Part shown: in pieces, positions 1 to 11,400 of the stretch
Layout of the letters: each line of letters starts with the position of its first letter
Numbering within the stretch: the first letter of the stretch is position 1
Origin: Plakobranchus ocellatus
Taxonomy: Eukaryota; Mollusca; Gastropoda; Plakobranchidae
Direction of reading: 5' to 3'
DNA length: 30,066 bases
Assembly: GCA_019648995.1 (NCBI GenBank)
Contig: BLXT01004508.1
Coordinates: 973,452 to 1,003,517 of the forward strand
Made by a program: the position numbers and the translations under genes
The notes under the pieces: generated by a model
What the model saw: only the letters and a program-made list of their open reading frames with translations
The model's database searches: none
What the model was told of the DNA's origin: nothing

Positions 1-200
1 GAAGACATTTCTAAACATCACCACAATATAATTGTCTTGAAAGAAGTCTAAATGAGTTGTATGTCTTATTTTACACATTATTATATAATAACAATAATAA
101 TATATCTTAAGTCTACTTCACTTGAGCTTTGCAGGAGTGGAAACTGCTTTCTGCCAAGATGTAAGCAGTTCAATTTTTTTAAAAGCATTCTTCTTCTTTA

Positions 201-575
201 GGTGCCTTGTCCAGAACAGACATTGGCGATCATGTTTCTCCACTCAAACCTTTTCTCAGTTAACCTCATAAAGTTGCTGAGGGTACCCTAATCTATTGCC
301 CATGACCTAGAACTTTCAATACAAGTTATTCTCCAAAAGTCCAATAACCTCTGCTAAGTGTTCAAAACCCTCATGTCGGCAAAAACGACCTAAAAACTGT
401 AGTTTTAATTAGTGATTGGTCAAGATTAGCCTCTTTCAGTACCAATTCACTGGACTTTTTCTCTGACCATGATATCCTCATCATTCTTCTGATAAACCAC
501 ACCTCTACTGCTTCTACTTCTAGTTTTCTCTCTGTTTCCTTGTTTATTATCCAACACTCACTATTATACAAAAGT
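201..575 (-). mobile_element. 3'-terminal fragment of a non-LTR retrotransposon (LINE)
   Basis: The minus strand encodes NSECWIINKETERKL and [16 protein letters not shown], typical of the region downstream of the reverse transcriptase domain in invertebrate LINEs. Bases 201-250 closely match 12301-12350, so this is a second copy of the family found there. The element's 3' end borders a TTC-rich stretch at 187-198, probably its simple-repeat tail. Heavily 5'-truncated and degraded. Confidence 0.85.
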
Positions 576-599
576 ACTGACTATCTATGCATTAAATTA

Positions 600-2325
600 A
601 AAAGAGGGAAAAAAGCTAAAGGCATTTTCTTCAAAACTAAGCATTGACTCATTAGGATTGGTCAATTGAACAAAGCTTTAGATCAGGCCTAGAGCAATTT
701 TTTAACTGTCTTTTTTTATCAACAGGGTTTGTCCCCTTCCTGCAATTATTTATACTATAGTAATATGTGACTACTTTAGTGTTGTACCTATAGCTGCTAT
801 GATAAAAGAAAGGCAGCTTTGCTCAATATGCTGCATCAAATGGTTATCAAGTTACGTGGATTCGCCTCTAGCTCTGTATCCTCTGTAATTATAATAAAAA
901 AGGAATGAGAAATGCAGTTTCATTGACTTCATAATTGTCAGGCAACCAGCTCAAAAAAGTCAATTTTAGAAGTTACATATCTATGGGTTAGCTTTTTAAA
1001 GCTTTTCTTAGTTTCTATCACCATTTTAAAGTTGAAATTCTCAAAACGATAATATAATTATCAGCTGAGGTAATATATTTAATTCAAAATTTATTTTCCA
1101 TCTATACAAAGAGGAAAAAAAGAAGTTCAAAACATTTTTTTAAAGTGGTTCAAGGGATTCAGCTTGCATAAATGGTATCTACCCATTTTATTTTTTTCTT
1201 ATATTTTGGATATATCCATTATAATTGATAAGCTTTCTGTCACTTCAAAAATTATATCTTTTCATGAGAATCTCAGTTGGTTTAACAAACTTCTACCATA
1301 TAATATTCAGTTTTGGTGACTAAGGATGATGTTTCTGAAGTAAATACAAGTACATTGTACTCTCTCAATCAACTCTCACATATTGAACATTTTTAAAACA
1401 GTTCTTATCTTCTTATTTCTGTATTATGATCATTGGTGTTATTCAAGTTAAACTTAAATGACTCGTCCATATGAAAAAATGAAAGGAGTAGTTTATCTGC
1501 AAATATTTAGCAAAGAAAAAAGCAAATAGGTGACAGCAGCCAGAAATATTGAAATTGAAAAAATTGGGGCTGTTTTTTACGACATTACAAGATGCCTTTT
1601 TTTTTTTCTTACCTTCAGGAATCAACTATTTTCTAATACTTTTTTTTTTACACTCATTGCGTGTTTCCTGTTAAACCACTCATTTAAGTCAATAGGTCAC
1701 ACATCGCATATTCAAAAAAAAAGCTAAAAAACTAAATGCAGTCAACCATGAATTCCTCAAACCTGTGAGGCCAATTCACACTATTCTAGAGAGATGTGTT
1801 TCTAATATCTATCAAAGATGGTCAAAACATACAATAACCAGCTTTATTTATCACTAGTCAGCATGCCGCAAAACCTTTACTAACGACTATACACATGTAC
1901 CATTTAATCTTTCATCTGATAGTGATATGTGGAAAAATGGTGATGCATGATAAATACAAAAATTAGCAGGCAGGCATGGTCCTGTCCACAGAACAGAGGG
2001 CAAGAAGGGAGTGAAACCTATGTCTACTAAATCAAAATCAAGCAGTTATCTGATGATCTAAGGTGGCTGAACTATAAGGAATGTGTGTTGCACTTCAAGA
2101 AGAGATTGATCTATTCCTATTGTGAGGCTCTAACCAACCAAGAAATCTACATTAAAAACTTTTAAAATACAACCGTGGAATATTGATGATAAAGAAAAAA
2201 CTTGGTCCAGTAGTATGCGTTCAATGTATAAAAAAGTATGTACTGCCTTACCGAGTCAATATTTTTATTAGGTGTATCATTACATAAAAGCTCATGATAA
2301 AATATGATGATAGGGTTTTCACATC
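600..2325. other. Intergenic AT-rich sequence, no gene seen
   Basis: I see only short open frames dominated by homopolymer runs (for example the T tracts near 1597 and 1640). A few words near 900-935 faintly resemble the LINE sequence at 13430, too short to call. Confidence 0.5.
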
Positions 2326-2690
2326 AAAGGCATAATATTTAATATTATTGAGACACAAGTAGCAATGTCTTTAATATTTCAATCACAACTCATGAAAGAG
2401 CAAATTTACAAATAAAGCTGCAGTTCTACATGACAAAGACAAACAATGAAAGGCATAATATAAGTGAGACATAAGTAGCAGTGTCTTTTATATTTCAATC
2501 ACAACTCATGTAAGAGCAAATTCACAAATAAAGCTGCAGTTCTGAATGACAAAGACAAACATTAACAATGAAAGGCATAATATTTAATATAACTGAGACA
2601 CAAGTAGCAGTGTCTTATATTTCAATCACAGCTCATGAAAGAGCAAATTTACCAATAAAGCTAGCAATTCTAAGACAAAAACACACACAT
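2326..2690. repeat. Tandem repeat, three copies of a unit of about 122 bp
   Basis: Units start at 2326, 2449 and 2571, each opening AAAGGCATAATAT. They share the blocks GAGACACAAGTAGCA, TTTCAATCACA and GAGCAAATTTAC. Copy 2 lacks a few bases near its start and copy 3 diverges after about 2660. It lies beyond the 3' end of TMTC3 and shows no coding constraint. Confidence 0.9.
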
Positions 2691-2699
2691 GCAGTCAGA

Positions 2700-4570
2700 G
2701 CCTTTCACTTAAATAAATTTATTTTAGAGATATTTTCCTCTGGAAGTTTTGGCTTTGATGTGTTGTCAGCAAGGGTCCTTAGTTGTTGAGTCCCACTCTT
2801 CTCTACATTCGTAGCCATTTCATTAAAAAAAAAAAAAAAACTGCTGCAGATAAACCAAAGTCAATTTAAGACAATCTGGAACAATGGCACAGAAAAAATT
2901 CTGTATCTGAGGGAAAATTTATATTGACCAAAAAATGAGAGTATGCCAATTCAGATTAAGCAGCAGTGACTGTACCACTAAAAACAGACATTAATTTTTA
3001 ATTAATTGACAACACTAGGGTAGAGATTCCCATATATGAGATGAGCTAGAGAGAAACAATTATTAATAGTAATAGAATCTATGCCTACAAACCAATTCAA
3101 CAATACATGTACCTCTTATCTATAAAATTTAACATTACTTCTCAGTTGCCCATGAGTTTCAATTTGTATTGCTTTTGATGATCTTGACTTTTCTGCTTGA
3201 TATTCTTAATGAGTAACACAAAATAAAATGCAAGCCCAAAATTAAAACAAGAATAATAGATAAATAGACATTTTAATTCCTATACGCATGAAGTTGCTCA
3301 ATTGTACAGCGTTATTACTGGCCTCAATTTAACAGCTCATCCCCAGTCACGTGAAAGTGAGATTTTGTACACCTTGTACAGCGTTAAACTATTTTCTCAT
3401 TTCAATCCAACATATGTTTCAAAAATTATATTATTATTTTTTCAAAAATGATGTCAAATCAGTCCATCCCTCTTCCAACTTTGCCACAAGAGTGTGAAAT
3501 GTGACAGATTGTCAGCTGTTGCATGCATGTGGAACATGACCTTTGATGAGTACATAAATAACATAATCAGTGCTTTGATTTGATATGCAATACATCATTT
3601 AGGCTCTAGCATTTTTTAAAAGTGTATCCCATTTTGACATCCTTGTACTGCTAAGTATTGAAGCTCTGAATCATTGGTATAAGATTTTAAAATGGAGGCT
3701 TCCATTTGCTGAAACAATTGATGAAGGGAACAATTTAATATTGCTCCCCATTCTTAGTGCCAATCAGCAGGACTCCTAGGGCTCCTGTTTGAATAACAAA
3801 GCATTTATCCTTCCCCCCACTCCAATAGCTGCACCAGTCTTTCATTTGGGGCCAGAAGAGAAGGCTCAGAAGATAGGCCAATGAGGGGAAGGGGCAGAAG
3901 AAGTTTAGGCGAAAACTTGAGGCTGGGCAACACAAGGTTCACACACACAAAAGAGGACGTGACTTCGAGTGTGCAATGGGAGAGGGAGACTAAGCAGAGT
4001 GGACAGGGTGTTTATCATGATTTGAACAAGGCAGCACTTTCTTACACCACACTGGCTAACTAATGGTTTACAGACCTATAGTATTACACCACTGTGGAGC
4101 CTGTGCTAGTGCTTGATAAAGCTCTGAAGTTTCAATAAAAAAAAAAAAAAGGCCATTGACTCGTTTACCATGGCCATTCACTGAATCATTTAGTGAATGC
4201 AGTTTAAAAGCAAAAGTTTTAAATTTTAGAGTTGTTTTTTTTTTAGATCTTGTTATTCCCATGATAATTTGAAGATTTAGAAGTCTCCCTAATCTCGTTA
4301 TTTCTAGTGTTGTTGTTAATAGGTTCTACTGTAATTATTTGAGTCATTCAGACATACTAAGCAACAAAAATAACAGGCCACATTTTCCAACCACATATTA
4401 TTCTTTAACACATACAGTATGAATGAGATTCATATTTGATATGATATGTACTTATGAATGAAAAGTCCTATAGCCCATAGGAAAAAATTTGTAAAAAGAG
4501 AAACTTCTTATCTTTCAATCATAAATTTCATGCTTGTGATTGTTCATAAGTATTCTCATTAGATCATTTC
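2700..4570. other. Intergenic sequence with a GC-richer patch at 3735-4060
   Basis: Mostly AT-rich with no convincing gene. The patch at 3735-4060 is visibly less AT-rich and open on both strands for 60-66 codons, but neither translation matches a family I know and no splice sites clearly bound it. It may be a decayed mobile element. Confidence 0.4.
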
Positions 4571-5312
4571 ATCTGCTCCTGATATGTTTTATTTCATTAA
4601 TTTCTAATTAGATTGTTTGAGTAATAAGGAAATCAGACACACTTTGCGCATTTTTTAAGAGAGTGGGCCATATATGTATATAGATCGAATATATTCTACT
4701 TCAACTAACCCCCTTCCTGATAGAGAAAAAAATAATGTGAGATATGGTATTTTGAAACTAAACATTCACATGGCTACAAAAATGTCAACTGAAATAGCAT
4801 CACAAGGTATAAATAATAAATTATAAAGGCATGGAAGCTCTCTCTCGTAAGAAATAAACAGGAAAAATAAAGTTTACTTTTCTCATTAAATATAATTTTA
4901 AAAAGCAGGCATCGATATGTGCAACATCCAGTAAATTTGTAACCTCAAATATAAATTGTATTTCAGTCAATTGTAAAAATACTAAGAACATGATATATAA
5001 TACAAGTGTATTGTGGTCAGGATTAAGTTTAAATGGGCAAGATAACATTGCTATAGGGGTGAAATGAAAAGATTGTTAATAAAACAAAGTTAAATAATTT
5101 TTTGAGTAGTTCTGGAAACTGTGCGAACCAATGGATGATATCAACATCAAATAGATTATATCTGTAAAATGGATTTTAGTCAATATAGTGTAGAAATAAA
5201 CAAAAATTGATTGATATGAAAAATAGACTGCTTAATATTAGATCTCCATGAAAAAAAATTAAAAGCTTCAAAATTGGCAACCAAAAGTAAAACATATCTT
5301 TTTTTCAGAATA
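4570..5312 (-). other. Probable TMTC3 3' untranslated region and downstream flank (end uncertain)
   Basis: AT-rich sequence downstream of the stop with no coding signal. A minus-strand AATAAA occurs at about 4587-4592 and would end a 3' UTR of roughly 0.7 kb, but in sequence this AT-rich the hexamer alone is weak evidence. Confidence 0.3.
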
Positions 5313-5459
5313 TCATCTGTTGCCATCATCTGAACTTGAAACATGTCTGCCATTTTCATTCAAATGCTCCTGCTTGGGCGTTTCTTGCACTGTCTGGCTC
5401 TGCACAACCTTTTCTGGAGCTTTACCAGCTGACCCTGTCTCCAACTGTTTTTTCTTCAG
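5313..5459 (-). CDS. TMTC3: TMTC3 terminal coding exon 21 (charged tail)
   Basis: Residues 822-869 and the TGA stop at 5313-5315. The tail is polar, starts LKKKQLE and is rich in Lys, Gln and Ser, ending DDGNR. The vertebrate tail is also Lys-rich and poorly conserved, so similarity gives little support here. The evidence is the CCTCAG acceptor, correct entry phase and an open 147-nt frame less AT-rich than its flanks. Confidence 0.78.
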   Translation of the reverse strand: MKKKQLETGSAGKAPEKVVQSQTVQETPKQEHLNENGRHVSSSDDGNR

Positions 5460-8400
5460 CTGAGGATTTTATACAATTTTAAAAAATTCCATATTGCAAT
5501 TGTGGCACAGAAATAGTCTAAATGAATAAGGTATTTTCATTGCTAAATGCAGCACATGATATAATTATGCTTCTCATACCGGTGTAGTTAAGGAATAAAA
5601 AGTCCAGTTCTATTGAAGATGGTTCCCTTCTTAATTGAAATTAATCATCAAAAGAGTAAAGTGCTTACACAGGTTTTTATCATGCATACTACCTTGTTTA
5701 GCATCCATTTTGAAATTTTTTTTTATTTTAAAAAATTATGTGAAGCTCTCAATTTTGTTTTTTACTGGCAGAGCATTCGACAGTTTTAAATCATCAAGGA
5801 TATTTTTAACAATGGGGGCAGGCTCATTCCATAAAGGGCTACATAATTGACATTATTGGTTGATCATGGAAAGGGTAAGGGGGAAAGAGAGTGACATTTT
5901 GTCAGTGAGCAAATGAGAAAAGTTCATTGGAATTATTTGCCCGTCTTAGTGAATTACTACGAGTGCAAACCATGATTAAATGAATCATGGTCATTTTTTT
6001 GTTGTTGTTCTTAAGTTGTACATATTCAGAAATTGTTTTCATTATGAAATCTTAAACATTCACTCTTCTACATTATACACTCACATCATTCAATCTTTTG
6101 CGCACAATGGCTAAGTGCTGCTGAATGTACTTCTCATTGGGGCTTTGCTGAGCAGCCTGTATCAGGCATGTCTCAGCACGCTGAAGATCACCACGCTCTA
6201 CATAAACCACACACAGATTGTGTAAAGCTTGAGTGTTGCGAGGATTCCTTTTCAGGATGCTCTCAAAATTCTGACAAGAGAAAAAGAAAGAAGAGAAAAA
6301 TGTTGTTCCTCTGATGTTCTTCACACAAGTATCTTTCCCCATTTCAATTTTACACATATTCATGTAGAAAGTGAGTGTTAAAAAAAGCATGGCAGTATTG
6401 TTTACAGAAAAAAAATAGCAGTAAACCTACACAAAAAGTAGACAAAAAAAGTTTGTTTATACTTCATCTAGCTAGCTTTTAAAGAAAATCTTTGATCAGT
6501 TATACTAAAAACTCACCCTGTCTTTGAATATAGATTTACACAACCACAAATATTTAAAAGAAATATAATAACTTTTGCTCTGCAAAACTGATTTCTTTAA
6601 CTGCAAATCTCTTGAAGAAATGAAAAAGAATTTCAATGAAAGCTTTATTGTAAAAAAAAGCATCCTTGTCTAATCCGTTGTTTTGTCAAAAATTTTTTTT
6701 TTGTTTGTGCAAATGATACATAAATTCATACCTGAGCCATTGCCAAATCTGAGATTGTCAATTCTACTCCAAACAAACCATCAGATTCACTTTTGGCTTT
6801 TGCTATGAATGTTAATAAGAATATCTTAGGTTTTCCTTTTTTTTTTAAATCTAAATAATTGTTTTCTTTGACACTGATATTCTTGAATTCTTTACTTTAC
6901 AGACGTCACGTAAAAGAATTCAAACTATCTTGCTCTCCTATATATTGTTTAGTAATTTTTCTTTACTATTTTCTAAAAGCACTGACGTAAAAGGACAGCA
7001 TTACTCACTTTTTCTGCAGCATCAATATCTTTGAGAATGTTAATATTTAAATCTCCCATCAGTATATGACCTTTATCATGATCAGGATGATGCTGGAAAA
7101 AAAAACGATATAATTAGAATTCCTTAAAATGTAACCTTTGGCCAGTTCAAAAATATATATCACTTTCAAAAATAATCTTGAAAGAGTTCCAAAGCGCTCA
7201 AATCTCTGGCAAAAACTGCAGTGGAAAAAATAATATCCGATAAAAATTTAAAATTTGTTTCAATCTAGCAAGCTTTGATATGAAAGCAGAAAATATAATC
7301 AAGTAAATATCCAAAGTCTACTTATTTTCATTTCTTAATGAGATGAAAGAATTTTTATCTTGCCTATATATATTGGTTTGTCATGATGATGAGTAACAAT
7401 AAAACAAAAAAACTGAAGTTCAAAACCTTAAAACACCTTGAAGTTACATTAATTTATCAGGACATGAAACTAGTAGATATCTTTTTAAAGTAGAGTGTTA
7501 AAAAGCAAATAAGAGCAATGAGATAGTATACCTCCAAAAGTTGAGTTAAAATTGGAATGGCTTCCATCGGTCTTCCTAAATCATTGACCAGCATTAATGC
7601 CAGGTTGAATAATGCACTGCGAAATTTTGGATCTAACTGCAAAGTATGATTAAGTAGAGTATATAAATTTTTAAAATGGGTTGATGCTGAAGTCTTGAAA
7701 ACAAACATTAATTTCAATACCTAGATATATCTTTGAGGAAGTAGTAAATTCTATAAAACTTTTATTACTGGGTAAATGGTGGATTAAAAAAAGCTACTGT
7801 TGGAGAGCCACAAATAATTCAAAATATAAAAAGTACTGATGTACCAACATTTGGTTAGAGAGAAATAAATTACAAATTCATTCTCAGGGTTTTTTGTTTA
7901 CTTAATATATTTAGGCAATTGAATAAATCAAAATATAAAAAGTATTGATATATCTATATTTGATAAGAGAGAACTAAATTACAAATTCTCAGGCTTTTTG
8001 TTTCATTAAAATATTTGGGTAATTGAGCAAAATGCAGAGAAACCAAGAGAATTAAATTTAAAAATTTTAAAAAAAGAAAAAAAAATCGAGATAGTAATAA
8101 CCTGTAGTAAATGTTCATCTCTGTCTCTCTTTCTTTGCTAGAGACTGAAAACAAATAAGTTATATGTTTGGAATATCAGACTTTTTTTTGGACTCCATAA
8201 TTTTTTAGAAAGTCTAATTAGAAATTAGAGGGTTGCTTTCAGGATGCATAAAATTGAGAGCTCATTTTTGTCAAGAAAATCTCATCTTGTGATAACCATA
8301 CATAAAAAAAGGCATAGCTGCCTCAAATATTTAAAATATGATTTTTACTTTGCAGATGCACTTACCTCAATAGCTTTCCTAAAATTTGTCTCAGCCTCCT

Positions 8401-11400
8401 CAAACTTCTCCTCATCCATGGCAAGCATAGCATAATTGAAGTAGACTTTAGGATCATCACCTTTCTGTTGTTTGAGCCGCTCTAATCTGTTATTTTGTTT
8501 TTGTGTGTGTGGGTGTGTTTTTTTTTTAATCAAAATTCAAAATAAAGTTTTATATGTTCAAACTTGAGGAAATGTAAATACAGTAGAACTTGGCTACAAC
8601 GGGACCCATAGCGGCGTGGTGCACAGTCCCGTTATAAAAATAAAAGGAAGATAATCCGTGAAAGGGCACCGTACCATAATTAATTCCCTTTAATAAGCAG
8701 CTATTAAATGTGACCCTTGCGTACATCGTATATACTATTATATTATTTAATTGCATCGTGTTTGTATGTGTGTGTGTGATTTGTTTTTGTCTGACTGTAT
8801 TTTTTGGTTCGTGGGTTTTTTTTTCTTGTGAGTATTTCTTTTGTGTGGTGTTTTTCTTCCCTTTTTTAATTTTTTTTTTTTTCATTTTTTGGTAGGAGTG
8901 GTAGGCTATATTATGTATTGATTTGAAACTGAAGTGGGTCCAGAAATTGGTGTTTTACATGCTTGGTTAAACCACGTATGCAAACAGCGATCCAATTCCT
9001 CATAGCCTGTTGTTTTCAATCGCTTCCGGTCAGTTTGGAAGTCGCTTTTGGTAAGGGTTGACATGAATGTGTAAAGTGTTCCTGACAAAATCTCATAATC
9101 TTGACAGATCTGGGCTTTTGACTTTACTTTCTTGTCCACCTCCTCAATGATTTTGGTATTCCAAAGAAAAACATTCCTTTTTCTTGATTCCATGCTGGAT
9201 GAACACAGGCTGAGAGTGAAAGTAGACAGCAATCAAACGTAGGCTTAGAAATTGAGATCTAGAGATCTATTTGTTAATGCGACTTGCGAGCGTCCGAGTG
9301 AGACTGAGAGATAAGAGGCAATTTTGCTACACACTGGACCTAGATTGATGCTTTCTTTGTTCACCGAGTGACAACCACAGTGGTGGAATTGAGACATCCA
9401 GGCATTGAACAAAATAGACGCACCCCGAGGACTTGAAAAGTTGAATACACCCACTCACCAGCCCCACACCCAGTCTCTTACACTACCAATCACACACACT
9501 GACAGTTACACACGCCTCTTGCTAGCCTACGGCTGAGTGCCATGATTCACCACTTAGTCCCATGCCTTTTCTTCCAATCCAAGTCGCTGACGTTGCATTA
9601 TTCTCTTTGACCCCCCGATGCGCAAGGTGTTCATTGACTAATATTTTGAATGAAAGTACCGAAACAGACCATGGCTTAGTTCCGGAGCTATAGTCCGTTT
9701 CACGAATCTACGTATAGGCCTAGGCTTAGGCCTTTGTACAAAGCTGGGTCCTGCTGTAGGCAAGCTAATCATGTTGTAGATGCCGTTCTAGTGGAAATAA
9801 AATGTAAAGGATACATACTTGTGTCAACGCCCCGTTGCAGGCAAGGTCCTGTTGTAGCTGAGCTCTACTGTATAAGTAAAAGTACAAACTTGTGGAAATG
9901 TAAGATGCTTTGGTATAAATGGCATCCATGCTTGTTTTATGGGTTGATATTAGTAATACAAAAATAATGAAGTAAAAATACACTAAGAATTATTCCACAG
10001 GAGGAATGTATAATCATTGACAATAATATTGTCAACATTGAAAAAAAAGGGTATGTTTGTATTAAAAAAATATTACCTTTGCAGAGCTATGTCTCTTTCT
10101 TTTGGATCACCGGCTTCTTGCATAAGGATGGCTGAGTTATACAAAGATTGCTGAGAAACAAGCAAAATATTGGCCCACAAATTATGCTTCCAAAGGAAAT
10201 CTTTTTAATAATGAAAAAAAACAAACGTGTTCATAGAAAAATAAAGTAGCTATTACTATGTGTACATTTTCATCATAACAAAAACTTTTTTAAAAAAATG
10301 ATAGCCACTTAAATTTATACTTGCTGGAACTGAAAAAAAAAAAAGGTTTCTCAATATCTTACCCAGTGATTTGGATCATTCTCCAGTGCAAGTTCAAAGT
10401 TTTTCCTTGCTTTTGTAGTTTCATTCATATCAAGCAGCACAACACCAATCTGTGAAAATGTTTACCAGAGTGAAAGCAACCAAGTCTTTTCATTTTTATC
10501 AATTCACAAGCCACTTTTAACTCATTAAAAAAAATGAATACATTCTATTTCTTTTTGTAAACTTTGGGTGTTGAAAACTGGATTAAAATGATTTGAATTA
10601 TTATGCTTAAGGTGTAAGGTTTGAAACGTTATCATTTCCTTTCTACAAGAAAAAATTCACTATTGATGCCTTTTTCTCAAAACCATGTTTGCAACATTTG
10701 GCTTAGTAGAACTGGTCTCAAGATGTTTGCATATCTAAAATGAAGCTAGCTGAAAAATTAAAGTGGATTACAATTTTTCAATAACTAACAGTTTAGAACT
10801 TATTAAAAAATCATTTAGCTCTAATTTATAACTTCCAAGGAGACCATGATGACTGAGGGGTTTTAAAAGACAAGAACATCTTAAAATTGCATTATCATGC
10901 TTCACATCTCAGATATCTGATGTGAAATTTTACACATTTAGCTTCCTGGTAAGAAATATGTCGTAGAATATTGTTTATAAAAATAAGTTTTTGTATAGCC
11001 CATATGTCGTTTACAAAGTGGGGAAATAATGACCAAAAAAAAAAAGAAAAAGGATCATTATCTTAAAATAAATAAAAGAAACAAAAAGAGCAAGGAAAAG
11101 ATCCAAATATTATAAAAGAAACGCAAAAATAAGATTGTGTGAAGAGGAAAAAAACAAGTAAAGAACAAATCTTTTACGGTCAGCTTACATTATAGTAGAG
11201 ATCAGCATTTGTGGGATCCTGTAAGCTAGCAGCCTCATAAGTCCTCAAAGCCTCCTGTGATCTTTGTACAATACATAGTAGTAAAGGCCAAAAAATTAAA
11301 ACAATCAAGGTAATGAAAGATAATATAAAAAACGTTAAAATAAAAATGCATGTGTTACTTATCTGTGGATCATAATTTGGATTCACTGGATGAATATTTT

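Noticed and set aside
2568-2789. 73-codon plus-strand frame
   Set aside because: Lies in the third unit of the 122-bp tandem repeat and beyond; the other units do not keep the frame.
8550-8885. Overlapping lysine-rich and phenylalanine-rich frames on the two strands
   Set aside because: Made of A/T and TG simple sequence inside the Tigger element; no domain.
9245-9983. Several 69-77-codon frames around the right half of the Tigger element
   Set aside because: They overlap the element's untranslated part and inverted end and match nothing. The transposase signal stops before them.
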